From positions 135,582-199,581 of the forward strand of contig JACJYA010000016.1 in NCBI GenBank assembly GCA_020636315.1: a stretch of 64,000 bases of DNA, read 5' to 3'. This document shows positions 25,329-35,069 of this stretch, one piece after another. The first letter of the stretch is position 1. Each line of letters starts with the position of its first letter. The stretch is from Lewinellaceae bacterium (lineage in GTDB: Bacteria > Bacteroidota > Bacteroidia > Chitinophagales > Saprospiraceae). Both the position numbers and the translations under genes were made by a program. The notes under the pieces were generated by a model. The model worked only from the letters and a program-made list of their open reading frames with translations. It was not told the DNA's origin and searched no databases.

Positions 25329-26846
25329 ATGAAAAAGATATACCTTTTATTAACCGGCCTGAGCTTCCTTGTGTCGGCCTGTCACGAATCATTCCTGGAA
25401 GAGGAGGTATTTGATTTTGTTGCCCCCTCCAACTTTTACAATTCTGCAGAAGACGCACTTGCCGCCATTAACAGTGTGTACCGGGTATTCAATGAGGAAG
25501 ACCCCTACTACCAACGCAACTTGTACTTCCTTACCGAAATGCCGACCGAAATGGTGACGACAAGGCTGGATAACAACCACGTGCGGGGCATTCTGGATAT
25601 TTACACCTGGAACCCTCAGCATGAATACATCGGCACGGTTTACGCAGAAGCTTATAAGGCGATCAACCGGGCCAACGCCGTAATCGATAATGTTCCGGGT
25701 ATCGGCAATATGGACAACGCCCTCAGAGAACGGATCGTTGGGGAAGCGAAGTTCCTGCGCGCGCTGCATTACTTCAACCTCGTCCGGCTTTATGGGGAGG
25801 TTCCTCTGATCACAAAAGAGACCATTGGGCTGGATGATCTTGAAAAGCCTAAAGTGAGTATTCCTGAAATTTATGACCAGATCATCTTCGACCTCCAGGA
25901 AGCTATTTCCATTTTGCCGGTAAGTTATCCTGCTTCTGACCTGGGCCGGGCGACTAAAGGCGCTGCTCAGGCCCTGTTGGCCAAAGTTTTCCTGCAGCGA
26001 GGCCAGGATAACAGCGATTTTCAGGAAGTGGTGAAGTTATGTGATGAATTGCGCGGGGCCTACAGCCTCTTACCCAATGTGGCCGATGTGTTCGACCAGA
26101 ATAATGAAAATAATGCCGAGGTCATTTTCGACATCCAGAATATTTCCACTTTCCCATACGGAGGAAGGGCTTCAGCGCACCTGGCGCCGGTCGGTTCTCA
26201 GGGCGTGATCGCTCACGGCGCCTGGTCGAGTTACCAGGCAGAATTGCCCTTTTACCGCAGCTACAGCGATCAGGATGCCCGCAAGTCGGCCTTTTTCCTG
26301 ACAGAATATACGCTGGAAGGTGGTGAAGTGGTCGTATTTAATGAAGATGACCCTGCATCAGACAACTACGTGAATGACGGCCCGGCCATCACAAAAGTCC
26401 TCGATGACAACCCCCTTAATGCGCTTAATCGCCAGGAGCCCAACCTCATTCTGCTGCGTTATGCAGATGTCCTTCTGATGAAAGCAGAAGCCCTGAATGA
26501 GCTCAACAGCCAACCAGATGCCGAAGCCTACGCCGCCATAAACGAGGTGCGCCAGCGCGCCGGCCTTGGCCCACTGGAAGGATTGGATTATGAGCAGTTC
26601 CGAAGGGCGGTGTTCCAGGAAAGGCGATGGGAACTGGTTTTTGAACATCAGGGCTTCTTCGATGGCCAGCGCTTTTGGGACCTGTATAAAGAAAAGGTCG
26701 AAATGCACTCCAATATGAATATTCCAAACACGGAAAATGCAGTGCCGAAGCTGCCCATTACTGTGGAGGAAAAGTTCAGATACTATCCTTTGCCCCAAGG
26801 CGCCCTGGACCGCAACCCGGCCCTGAAACAAAACCCCCTTTGGTAA
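25329..26846 (+). CDS. susD: SusD/RagB-type glycan-binding lipoprotein
   Basis: The surface lipoprotein lid of the adjacent SusC transporter, capturing glycan fragments. The 505-residue product has a lipobox at LVSACH (Cys19), followed by the usual 'sFLeee' start. TPR-like helices are visible (YKAINRANAVIDNVPGI, VGEAKFLRALHYFNLVRLYGEVPL), and the C-terminal RagB signature is present (EVRQRAGLGPLEGL, RRAVFQERRWELVFEHQGFFDGQRFWDLY). It ends FRYYPLPQGALDRNPALKQNPLW, a standard SusD tail. The gap to susC is 14 bp. Sugar specificity cannot be read from the sequence. Confidence 0.95.
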   Translation: MKKIYLLLTGLSFLVSACHESFLEEEVFDFVAPSNFYNSAEDALAAINSVYRVFNEEDPYYQRNLYFLTEMPTEMVTTRLDNNHVRGILDIYTWNPQHEYIGTVYAEAYKAINRANAVIDNVPGIGNMDNALRERIVGEAKFLRALHYFNLVRLYGEVPLITKETIGLDDLEKPKVSIPEIYDQIIFDLQEAISILPVSYPASDLGRATKGAAQALLAKVFLQRGQDNSDFQEVVKLCDELRGAYSLLPNVADVFDQNNENNAEVIFDIQNISTFPYGGRASAHLAPVGSQGVIAHGAWSSYQAELPFYRSYSDQDARKSAFFLTEYTLEGGEVVVFNEDDPASDNYVNDGPAITKVLDDNPLNALNRQEPNLILLRYADVLLMKAEALNELNSQPDAEAYAAINEVRQRAGLGPLEGLDYEQFRRAVFQERRWELVFEHQGFFDGQRFWDLYKEKVEMHSNMNIPNTENAVPKLPITVEEKFRYYPLPQGALDRNPALKQNPLW

Positions 26847-26860
26847 TTTATTGATTGGAT

Positions 26861-28453
26861 ATGAAAGGTATCAGATGTTGGTTTTTTCCAGCTTTTCTCC
26901 TGTTCACGGGCCCTTGGTTCCCGGCTTGTTCGGGCCATAACAATTCGCCGGCCGGGGCGCAGGCATCTCGGCAACGCCTCATTGAAAAGGGAAAAGCGCT
27001 GGCCAACCAATACTGTACATCCTGTCACTTATTGCCCAAGCCCACTCAATTAAACCGGGAAATATGGCCGGCGGTGCTTGAAAAGATGGGACACAGGCTG
27101 GGTATCCACCAGAATTACGATCAATTGTTCGAAGAAGGAGAAGGGGGAGAAAAAGTCAGGCAATCCGGCATCTATCCGAAACAACCTTTGCTTTCTGAGG
27201 AAGAATGGGAAGCCATAAACACTTTTTATCTGGCGCTGTCCGATTCGGCTTCTGCAACAAAGCCAAATCCATTAAGGCCCATAAGCCAGGCTAATTTCAA
27301 AATCAGAAAAACAGGATTGCGGATCTTTCCCCCCATGACGGCCATGGTGTCCATAGATACCCGAAAGGGCGGCCTGTTTGTTGGTGATGTGAAAAGTGAC
27401 GGCAGTTCGCTTACCCGGCTTGACTTTCGGTTACAGGAAGCAGAGAAGGTATTTTTGCCAGCCATACCTGTGCAGATCCAGCAAAGAGGAAATGTATTTT
27501 TCGTAACCTCCATTGGGAACCTGCTTCCTTCGGATAACCCGGAAGGCAGCTTGCTCCAGCTCATTAACCATGAAACAGGCAAAGGGTTTAAAGGATTCAT
27601 CCGTGTTCTGCCAAAACTTCAACGCCCCGTACAGGCCGGCTTTGCCGATTTTAATAAAGACGGAGAGGAAGGCCTGGTAGTTGCTGAATTCGGCAACCTT
27701 ACCGGCGGGCTCAGATATTATTACAGGACAAAAAAGGGAGAATGGTCCCGGCAGGCCATTAAGGATCAGCCGGGTGCGCTTGCCGCCCAGGTGGCCGATT
27801 TTAACCAGGATGGGTTTGAAGATGTGCTGGCGCTTTTCGGGCAGGGTGATGAGTGCATCAGCCTTTTTGAGAACCAGGGAGGAAAAGGGTTCAAAGAAAA
27901 GTGCTTGCTGCGCTTTCCTCCAACTTATGGTTCGACTTCCATGCAGGCCACGGACTTCAACCAGGACGGCTATTGGGATATCCTCTACACCTGCGGAGAC
28001 AATGCGGATTTTATGCCTCTTCCCCGGCCCTACCATGGCATACGCATTTTCCTGAATGACGGAGCCAATAATTTCGAAGAGGCTTTTTTCTTCGCCCAGA
28101 ACGGCGCCTATAAGGCCCAGGCATTCGACTTTGATGAAGATGGAGACCTGGACATTGCCTCTATCGCCTTTTTCCCCGACTTTGCCAATCGGCCCCGGGA
28201 AGGGTTTGTTTTCCTGGAAAATAAGGGCAGCTTCCAATTTACCTCCTACGGCCTGGACCCGGAATTTGGCCGCTGGATGGTGATGGATTGCGGAGATGTG
28301 GACCTGGATGGAGACCTCGATATTGCTCTGGGGTCCTTTATTCCTTTTGAATTGCTGGATGACAAAAATGGCCTCTATGCCCACTGGATGAACAAAGGAG
28401 AATCCATATTAATCATTGAAAATCTGCTAAACCCGAAAAAGGATGAATCTTAA
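26861..28453 (+). CDS. FG-GAP/VCBS repeat lipoprotein with a c-type heme motif
   Basis: A 530-residue exported protein; ATG 26861 is preferred to a TTG two codons earlier. The leader ends at FPACSG, a probable lipidation site. A short cytochrome-c-like domain follows with a CTSCH heme-binding motif at residues 52-56. The rest (about 150-520) consists of FG-GAP/VCBS-type beta-propeller repeats with Ca-binding phrases such as DFNKDGEEG, DFNQDGFEDV, DFDEDGDLDIA and DVDLDGDLDIALG. This heme-plus-propeller arrangement recurs in Bacteroidota glycan loci. Its role is unknown; electron transfer to or from a surface redox enzyme is possible. It overlaps the next gene by 11 bp. Confidence 0.8.
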   Translation: MKGIRCWFFPAFLLFTGPWFPACSGHNNSPAGAQASRQRLIEKGKALANQYCTSCHLLPKPTQLNREIWPAVLEKMGHRLGIHQNYDQLFEEGEGGEKVRQSGIYPKQPLLSEEEWEAINTFYLALSDSASATKPNPLRPISQANFKIRKTGLRIFPPMTAMVSIDTRKGGLFVGDVKSDGSSLTRLDFRLQEAEKVFLPAIPVQIQQRGNVFFVTSIGNLLPSDNPEGSLLQLINHETGKGFKGFIRVLPKLQRPVQAGFADFNKDGEEGLVVAEFGNLTGGLRYYYRTKKGEWSRQAIKDQPGALAAQVADFNQDGFEDVLALFGQGDECISLFENQGGKGFKEKCLLRFPPTYGSTSMQATDFNQDGYWDILYTCGDNADFMPLPRPYHGIRIFLNDGANNFEEAFFFAQNGAYKAQAFDFDEDGDLDIASIAFFPDFANRPREGFVFLENKGSFQFTSYGLDPEFGRWMVMDCGDVDLDGDLDIALGSFIPFELLDDKNGLYAHWMNKGESILIIENLLNPKKDES

Positions 28454-29918
28454 ATACGCCAATATTACCCTGCTGGGTTTAGTTGTCTTTCTGGCTGCCT
28501 GCGGGCCCAAAAAGCCGGATGAGGAAAAGCAGCTTACCCGAAAACCCAATGTTATTTTCATTCTCACCGACGATCTCGGATATGGTGAACCAGGCTGTTA
28601 CGGGCAGGAAATGTTCCAGACGCCCAATCTGGACCACCTCGCAGAAGAAGGAATGAGGTTTACCGATTTCTACGCCGGAAACACCGTTTGCGCTCCATCC
28701 AGAGCCAGCCTGATGACGGGCAAACACCCCGGCCATGCCTCGGTTCGGGGCAACTTTGGCTTTAAGGACGGCCAGTGGCTCATGATGCCGCTCTCACCGC
28801 AGGATTCCACCCTGGGGGAGATCATGCAGGCCAGAGGTTATACTACGGCCATATTCGGGAAATGGCACCTGGAAGGCGATTTCAACCCTACTCATCCGGA
28901 AGACCGCGGGTTTGACGAAACGGTAAGGGAACGCTTCTCTGCGGAGGCAAAGGCACATTTTACGGAAAAATATGGCTCGCAGGGTATTGTCAGAGACCAG
29001 AACTATCCGTACCTGCTTTATGACGGCAAAGAGGAGTTGCTGATCGAGGCCAACAAAAACAGACAAGGCGTCTATATGGATGATATTGTGCTGGCCCGCA
29101 GCAAACAATACATTCGAAACAATGCTCAACGCCCGTTCTTCCTGTTCATGTCCCTGAAAATACCGCATGCTCCCAATACGCTGGCCGAAGCCGACACCAC
29201 TTTCCTGTCGAAAGGCTGGCCGGAAGTAGAACGGCTGCACGCCCTGCGCATTCAGAAAATGGACGGGCAAATCGGAGAAGTAACCGCCCTGCTGGATAGT
29301 TTGGGCCTTTCGGGTAATACGATAGTGTTCTTTACCAGCGACAACGGCGGGCATCATGAAGACCGCCACGACCACACCTTCTTTCAAAGCAATGGCATCT
29401 TCCGAGGGCATAAACGGGATTTCTACGAGGGAGGCATCCGCGTGCCCCTCATTGTTCGCTGGCCGGGAAAGGTGGCGGCAGGCCAGGTTTCGGCCCATGT
29501 CGGAGCCCAGTGGGACGTATTGCCCACCCTTGTAGAAATTACCGGAACCACTACTAACTATTCACACGACGGCATCTCGATGTTGCCGGAGCTACTGGGA
29601 AGGCCCGGCCAGCTTTCCCATGATTACCTTTATTGGGAATTCCAGCTCAATGGAAAGAGTTGGATGGAGCCCATGCCCCATGGAGGATTCAGGCAGGCGC
29701 TCCGTTTTGGCAAATGGAAAGCAGTGAGAAATGGCCTCGGCACCCCCATTGAACTCTACGATTTGTCTGCCGACCCGGCCGAACAACAATCCCTCAGCAA
29801 GGAATATCCGGAACTGGTATCCCGGGCCGAAACCTGGATGGAACAAGCTCACGAAGATCATCCATATTTCCCCTATGGCGGCACCAGCCATTTTGGCGGA
29901 ATAGAATACAAATACTAA
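28443..29918 (+). CDS. Sulfatase (S1 family, arylsulfatase-like), intact
   Basis: Hydrolyses sulfate esters from glycans. The 491-residue lipoprotein (lipobox FLAACG) has the metal-binding start PNVIFILTDDLGYGEPGCYG. The formylglycine motif CAPSRASLMTG has Cys83 as the residue to be oxidised. It also has GKWHLEGD, the FFTSDNGGHHEDR metal-binding segment, and IRVPLIVRWPGK. The sulfatase domain is complete, ending in the usual short C-terminal beta domain. No formylglycine-generating or anaerobic maturase gene is in this window. It is part of the ECF-controlled operon, and it is the only intact sulfatase here; three others are remnants. Position on the sugar (2-, 3-, 4- or 6-O) is not deducible. 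Confidence 0.93.
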   Translation: MNLKYANITLLGLVVFLAACGPKKPDEEKQLTRKPNVIFILTDDLGYGEPGCYGQEMFQTPNLDHLAEEGMRFTDFYAGNTVCAPSRASLMTGKHPGHASVRGNFGFKDGQWLMMPLSPQDSTLGEIMQARGYTTAIFGKWHLEGDFNPTHPEDRGFDETVRERFSAEAKAHFTEKYGSQGIVRDQNYPYLLYDGKEELLIEANKNRQGVYMDDIVLARSKQYIRNNAQRPFFLFMSLKIPHAPNTLAEADTTFLSKGWPEVERLHALRIQKMDGQIGEVTALLDSLGLSGNTIVFFTSDNGGHHEDRHDHTFFQSNGIFRGHKRDFYEGGIRVPLIVRWPGKVAAGQVSAHVGAQWDVLPTLVEITGTTTNYSHDGISMLPELLGRPGQLSHDYLYWEFQLNGKSWMEPMPHGGFRQALRFGKWKAVRNGLGTPIELYDLSADPAEQQSLSKEYPELVSRAETWMEQAHEDHPYFPYGGTSHFGGIEYKY

Positions 29919-29929
29919 AAGAACAGGCT

Positions 29930-31273
29930 ATGCATAAGCTAAGCAGTATCGCTTACCTCTTCTTGCCCATATTCGTGTTGCTGACTGGCCTCAATGGCCA
30001 GGCCCAGGACATTATCAAACTCAAGTCCCATCGCTTCCCGGGGAACAAAAAGGACGACAGCATGTGGAGCGGCATCTATACCGCCAAATCGGGCAAGATC
30101 TACATCGGGCTCTGCACCCATGCCGACGCGGCCAATTTTTATGAGTTCGACCCTGCTACAGGTAAAATGGAACATCTGGCAGACCTTACCATATTCAAAG
30201 GGGAAAGAGGACAGGGTATCCGAACCAGTGGAAAGATCCATGTTTCCTTTGTGGAAGATAAGGATGGGAACATTTATTTTGGTGATTTCTGTGAAGATAA
30301 CGGGCCGGAATGTATCGACCCATCGAGCTACCGCGGGGCCCATTGGTTCAGGTTCGACCCTGAAAAACGCGAACTGGTTAACCTGGGGCGGATCAGCCGC
30401 CATGCCGGCCTGCTGGGCATGAGTATCGACCCGGAGCGCAGGCGCCTTTACGGTTTGGCGGAGGACGGGCATTTATACATGTACGATCTGGAAAAACAAG
30501 TCACTACCAGCCTGGGCAGAGTGGATGACTGGGACATTTGCCGCACCATTGCCGCCGACGGCCGGGGGAATATTTACGGCGCTTTCCCTGTAAACAGGGT
30601 TTGGAAATACAACCCGGAAACAGGCCGTATCCAAGACCTGCAGAATATTTCCATACCCAACAATCCAAAGGTTCCGCCCAGGACGATGTCCAACCCCAAA
30701 ATTGACCGCAAGACACTCTGGCGCATTCTGGAATGGCAGCCTGAAGAAGGGGTATTTTACGGCATAACCAATGCCGATAGCCGTTTGTTCCGGTTTGATC
30801 CTTATGCCGGAGAAGAGGGGTCCATTACGCCACTCGTGCTGATGTGTGCGGACAAGTATCTTAACGACGACCCAAAAAAAATACCGATCGCAACGCTCGC
30901 CTTTACGCTTGCTCCCCACCGCAGGGCCTATTATGCTCCGGTCACTTCCGTTTCATTCGATTACTCAGCCGAATCCTGGGACGTATTGGATGAACGGGAA
31001 TTTACCAGTAAAGTGGCGGAAAGAAAAGCTCCCCCCCTCTCCGTTCTGGTGGAGTATGACATCTCTTCCGGAAAAAGACGGCAACTGGGGCGAATGGAAA
31101 CGGAAGATGGCCGAAAGGTGTACGGCCTGGGTGGCGCCGTTTACAGCCCCATCGACAACCGGCTTTATTTTGCAGGAGCGGTTGAAGAAAATGGCCCCGA
31201 ATACATAGCGGGAGAAATTGAAGGCACCTGGCACTATGCGATGATGTTGTTGAGCTATCCGTTGCCTGAATGA
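29930..31273 (+). CDS. Secreted beta-propeller protein of unknown function (copy 1)
   Basis: A 447-residue protein with a signal peptide ending LNGQAQ. The sequence is a run of propeller-like blades: repeated 'G-K-I-Y-I-G', 'F-x-F-D-P' and 'Y-x-Y-D' strands (NFYEFDPATGKMEHL, HWFRFDPEKRELVNLG, RVWKYNPETGRIQDL, LFRFDPYAGEEGS). I cannot assign it to a named family. It is followed 31 bp later by a second propeller gene of similar length. Several polysaccharide lyase families are seven-bladed propellers, so a catalytic role is possible, but no catalytic residue can be pointed to. It lies in the tight SusC operon between a sulfatase and the second propeller. Confidence 0.7.
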   Translation: MHKLSSIAYLFLPIFVLLTGLNGQAQDIIKLKSHRFPGNKKDDSMWSGIYTAKSGKIYIGLCTHADAANFYEFDPATGKMEHLADLTIFKGERGQGIRTSGKIHVSFVEDKDGNIYFGDFCEDNGPECIDPSSYRGAHWFRFDPEKRELVNLGRISRHAGLLGMSIDPERRRLYGLAEDGHLYMYDLEKQVTTSLGRVDDWDICRTIAADGRGNIYGAFPVNRVWKYNPETGRIQDLQNISIPNNPKVPPRTMSNPKIDRKTLWRILEWQPEEGVFYGITNADSRLFRFDPYAGEEGSITPLVLMCADKYLNDDPKKIPIATLAFTLAPHRRAYYAPVTSVSFDYSAESWDVLDEREFTSKVAERKAPPLSVLVEYDISSGKRRQLGRMETEDGRKVYGLGGAVYSPIDNRLYFAGAVEENGPEYIAGEIEGTWHYAMMLLSYPLPE

Positions 31274-31304
31274 AAGAATTTCAATCCTTTATGAACTTGA
31301 AATA

Positions 31305-32609
31305 ATGAAAGCTCTTTATACTACATGTATCATTTTTCTTGGACTGAATTGCTGGGCGCAAAAATGGGTGAGCCCGAATTTTGACAACCATCATCTGGAT
31401 TACCGGGACCTCGGCTATCCGGGTGTTACGGAGATCCCGGCGGACGACAGCCGCATTTCCGCCCTTCTCACTCACCGGAACAATGGTTATGTCTATGGCG
31501 CTACCAGTGGAAAACAAGCCTACCTTTTCCTTTATGACCGTTTTATCAATAAAGTACGCCCCCTCGGCCTGATCCCCGGCGCTACAGGAGTTTTTCACAC
31601 TATGGTACAAGGGCCTGACGGCCAGGTCTATATCGGTACCGGAAAAAATCTGCTGGACGAGATCCCCCTTACCCGGGAAATCCCGGGCGGGCACCGCCAG
31701 ATAGAAAAACAGTTATGGGAAGACATCAAGACATACCATGAGGGCTATGAGGGGGGGCACATTTTTCGCTATCGGCCCGGAAAAGCCGATGAGCAGGTTT
31801 ATCTCCCGGAAGATACTGCCGCGCTGGAAGACCTGGGCATCATTGAGCCGAACAATTCTGTCTATGCCCTGTGCTTTGATGATTCAAAACAGCTGGCATA
31901 CGGGCTTACTTATCCGGATGCCATTTTTTTCAGCATGGATGTCAAAACCCGCGAGGTCAAAAAATTCGGCCCGCTGCTGGCCCAAAAAGTGTATTCCGGC
32001 CCGGAACGCTCCTGGCGCAGCATACCCCGGGCGCTGTTGTGCCTGCCCGACGGCCGGGTTGTCACATCCGGAGACGGTGGGCTTATTGTCATTTTTGACC
32101 CTGAAACCGCCCGGTTTGAAAAAACAGAACTACGCATCCCCGGCGAATACTGGGAATCCTGGAATTACAATGGCTACCCGGTGGTTGAGCAACTGATCCA
32201 GGGGGCGAACCGCCTCATCTGGGGCAGCACTTCGGACGGATTCATTTTTAAACTCAACCTGGAGCAGCCGGCACTTACAAGCCTGGGAAAGCCTCGCCTT
32301 TCCAGAAGAACCAGGGCAATGGCACTGGGAAAAGACGAACAGCTCTACATGATCTCCGGTGAGCTGGATGAACCCTGTAAACTGATCACTTACTCCACTT
32401 CAGGTGAGGGAGGGTTCCTCAATTGGGGATATCTTTCGGTGGACCGGAGCCCCTACTACGCCAAACGAGCCTACCAGTTTGAGGCCATAACTGTTGGCGC
32501 CGATGGCGCCGTCTTTATCGGGGAAAGCGACCGCAGGGGAAAGCTTTTTCTTTTCCTGCCGGGAGGAAAAATTTTCCCCGGTAATCTCAATCCCAAGAAC
32601 CCAAGATAA
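31305..32609 (+). CDS. Secreted beta-propeller protein of unknown function (copy 2)
   Basis: 434 residues with a signal peptide (MKALYTTCIIFLGLNCWAQ). Propeller blades are seen as GKQAYLFLYDRFINKV, GHIFRYRPGKADEQVY, FSMDVKTREVKKFG, GLIVIFDPETARFEK and FIFKLNLEQPALTSLG. It is similar in size and organisation to the preceding gene, though direct sequence identity looks low, so they are distant paralogues or functional partners. Not assigned to a family; glycan binding, a propeller-type lyase or a regulatory sensor are all possible. It sits in the operon directly before a GH2 enzyme, with an 11-bp gap to that gene. Confidence 0.7.
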   Translation: MKALYTTCIIFLGLNCWAQKWVSPNFDNHHLDYRDLGYPGVTEIPADDSRISALLTHRNNGYVYGATSGKQAYLFLYDRFINKVRPLGLIPGATGVFHTMVQGPDGQVYIGTGKNLLDEIPLTREIPGGHRQIEKQLWEDIKTYHEGYEGGHIFRYRPGKADEQVYLPEDTAALEDLGIIEPNNSVYALCFDDSKQLAYGLTYPDAIFFSMDVKTREVKKFGPLLAQKVYSGPERSWRSIPRALLCLPDGRVVTSGDGGLIVIFDPETARFEKTELRIPGEYWESWNYNGYPVVEQLIQGANRLIWGSTSDGFIFKLNLEQPALTSLGKPRLSRRTRAMALGKDEQLYMISGELDEPCKLITYSTSGEGGFLNWGYLSVDRSPYYAKRAYQFEAITVGADGAVFIGESDRRGKLFLFLPGGKIFPGNLNPKNPR

Positions 32610-32620
32610 TACGTGATCCA

Positions 32621-35056
32621 ATGAGCCTGTTTTCCCGGAAGATGTTCATAGCCCTGGTGCTCCATTCTGCGTTTTTCGTTTCAGCAGTTGGCCAGCCGTT
32701 TCACCGGGCGCCGACAGATGAACAAAGCCTGCAGGCCATAATGGATTCCCTGCGGGAATACTACCGCCCCTTTCTGCAGAGCCTGCCTCAACCGCTGAAT
32801 ATCCGCACGCGCCAACCCATATCCGGCCAATGGTACAAACGATATGAACTGGAACAAGCTCTCGCCCCCCCAGAAAACCGGCCTGAATGGGAAAAGGATT
32901 TTCAAAAGAGCCTTTGGAAAGAAACTTCAGTGCCGGAGTGGCAGTATCGTTCTCCGTTCCAGGACAGTTCCAGCGTGGAGGCCAGCCGGGAGCCAGGGAG
33001 CCGCATCCTCTGGTACCGCACCAACTTTCAGGCACGGGAGCGTTCAGATGGCAAGAGGGTATTTCTGGTGTTTGAAGGAGTGGACTGGAAAGCGGAGGTA
33101 TTCCTCAACGGCCACTACCTGGGAAGCCATACCGAGTACTTTCAACCTTTTCAGTTCGAAGTAACCGATTTGCTGAAAAGGAGTAATCAGCTGGCCGTTC
33201 GCATATCAGACGGGCCGGTTTTCGGCGAACAAGCTGCTTACTGGGCTCCTTTCCCGGTGGTGGTGGCTGAAGATCAGCGTTATGTAAAAGACCGCAGCCG
33301 GTCTTTAAAAGGCATCCAAAAGGGCGACCGCCATCTGGGTAACGGCTACGGCATCCATGGCCCGGTATATCTGGAATACACCGGAGAGGCTGTTATCTCG
33401 GGCCTGAAAACGAGGGCAGAGCCTGCAAACCTGAAAGCTGAAGTCAGTTTTCACCTCAATACACAAAAGATAGCCGCCTACCGTTGTGAGATAGCCTGGC
33501 TGCCTGAAAACTTTAAGGGGCAAGCCTATCAAAAGCAATTCAACCTGGAAACAAACCGGGAAAACCATTATCAGTTAGAACTATCCCTTCCCGGCGCCCG
33601 GCCTTGGTCGCCCGATAGCCCATTTCTGTACCGCTGCCGTGTCAAACTCTACGATGGAAGTGAACTGATAGATGCACAGGAAGTAGTGACGGGTATTCGT
33701 TCATTTGAAATGGTTTCCGAAAAGAGCCCCCGGCCCGGCCTGAAGCCAGGCGCCTTTTTACTCAATGGCCGGCCTGTTTTTCTGCGGGGCGCCAACCTTC
33801 AGGGTATGAATGCGCTGAGCCTTTGGGAAGAAAAAGACAAGATGCTGGACATCTTATTGCTACTCAAGGCAGCCCACTTCAACTTTATCCGGTCCTGCCA
33901 GCACGTACAGAACCGGGAAGCCAGAGCCTTGCAGGACCGCCTGGGGCTGCTTTCCATGCAGGAAAAAGGCTCCCGCTTTCCCGATTTTGGGGCCCATACC
34001 GAACCTTTCCTCATTGATGCAGCTGCAAAGCTGGCGGAAGAAACTTATCATAATCCGGGAGTCGTCATGATCGGCCTGGGCAACGAACGCCCCGAAGCAG
34101 TCCATGTGGCCGAATGGGTAAAAGCAGTGTTGTCAGTGGACGATCAGCGCATCATTAATCCTGTAAGTGGCATACAACACGGATGTGGTTACCTGATGAA
34201 ACCCGGGGCGCTTTACAGGCTCAAACCGGAGCTTTACAGCCGGGTTATTGAGGATGTCCATGAATATCCCGGCTGGTACTGCGATATCCACGAACCCTGG
34301 AAATGGCAGAAACACATAGCCACCTCCCGTTTGGTGCTGAAGGGAGAATATGGCAGCGAAGCACTGGACAGTTACCCGACCATGTCCGAACATTACCCCA
34401 AAGCCTGGGGGCCGGCGCCGGCGCCCGGCACGGACACCTTGCTGGGCCAGGTGCAATGGAAAAAAGACGACCTGCGAATGCGCATCGGTTTTGACGGGCG
34501 ACAGCCCCGAAACCTGGGCGAATACATTCTTGCCAGCCAACGTTTCCAGGCTTATCAACTCGACGAAGTGACCAAAGGTTACCGGTTGTCACCGCAGCAT
34601 GTGGCTGGATACATGCAGTTTCACTTTATAGATATACTGCCTGCAAACTGGCCCAAATCTATTGTCAGCCATGACCTGCGGCCCAAAGAAGGCTATTACG
34701 CTATGGCGCAGGTAAACCAGCCGCTGGCGCCGCTGCCCGTATTCAGTAACCTCAAAGATGAGATGGAGATATGGATTGCAAATGACCTTTTACTGGAAGG
34801 AATGAATTACACCGTACACTGGAAGATCAGTGCGGATAACAGGAAGCTGGGAGAAGGGAAATTTACAGCTGAAATTCAAGCGCTGGATGCCAGGCTGGCA
34901 GGAATCGTTCCTCTCAGCCAGGCCGTTCCGGAAGAAACGGCAGCTATTAATGTCTATCTGGCGTTGCACGGGCCAGAAGGAGAACTGATCAGTACTTATG
35001 AACGGCCGGTTTTCATTAAAGCCTGGAGGAAAGGGAGAGAAGCATTTCAGAAATAA
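32621..35056 (+). CDS. Glycoside hydrolase family 2, divergent
   Basis: An 811-residue secreted GH2-fold enzyme. A jelly-roll domain at about 95-200 carries WYRTNFQA and VFEGVDWKAEVFLNGHYLG. An Ig-like domain follows at about 255-355. The TIM barrel starts FLLNGRPVFLRGANLQG. The likely acid/base is Glu489 in GLGNERPEA and the nucleophile Glu576 in KGEYGSEA. The extra N-terminal 70 residues and the spacing differ from LacZ-type members, so the sugar specificity (beta-galactose, glucuronate, mannose or arabinose) is open. It lies in the ECF operon with 11 and 13 bp gaps to its neighbours. Distinct from the malectin-bearing GH2 at 12888. Confidence 0.82.
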   Translation: MSLFSRKMFIALVLHSAFFVSAVGQPFHRAPTDEQSLQAIMDSLREYYRPFLQSLPQPLNIRTRQPISGQWYKRYELEQALAPPENRPEWEKDFQKSLWKETSVPEWQYRSPFQDSSSVEASREPGSRILWYRTNFQARERSDGKRVFLVFEGVDWKAEVFLNGHYLGSHTEYFQPFQFEVTDLLKRSNQLAVRISDGPVFGEQAAYWAPFPVVVAEDQRYVKDRSRSLKGIQKGDRHLGNGYGIHGPVYLEYTGEAVISGLKTRAEPANLKAEVSFHLNTQKIAAYRCEIAWLPENFKGQAYQKQFNLETNRENHYQLELSLPGARPWSPDSPFLYRCRVKLYDGSELIDAQEVVTGIRSFEMVSEKSPRPGLKPGAFLLNGRPVFLRGANLQGMNALSLWEEKDKMLDILLLLKAAHFNFIRSCQHVQNREARALQDRLGLLSMQEKGSRFPDFGAHTEPFLIDAAAKLAEETYHNPGVVMIGLGNERPEAVHVAEWVKAVLSVDDQRIINPVSGIQHGCGYLMKPGALYRLKPELYSRVIEDVHEYPGWYCDIHEPWKWQKHIATSRLVLKGEYGSEALDSYPTMSEHYPKAWGPAPAPGTDTLLGQVQWKKDDLRMRIGFDGRQPRNLGEYILASQRFQAYQLDEVTKGYRLSPQHVAGYMQFHFIDILPANWPKSIVSHDLRPKEGYYAMAQVNQPLAPLPVFSNLKDEMEIWIANDLLLEGMNYTVHWKISADNRKLGEGKFTAEIQALDARLAGIVPLSQAVPEETAAINVYLALHGPEGELISTYERPVFIKAWRKGREAFQK

Positions 35057-35069
35057 TGATCATTAAACC

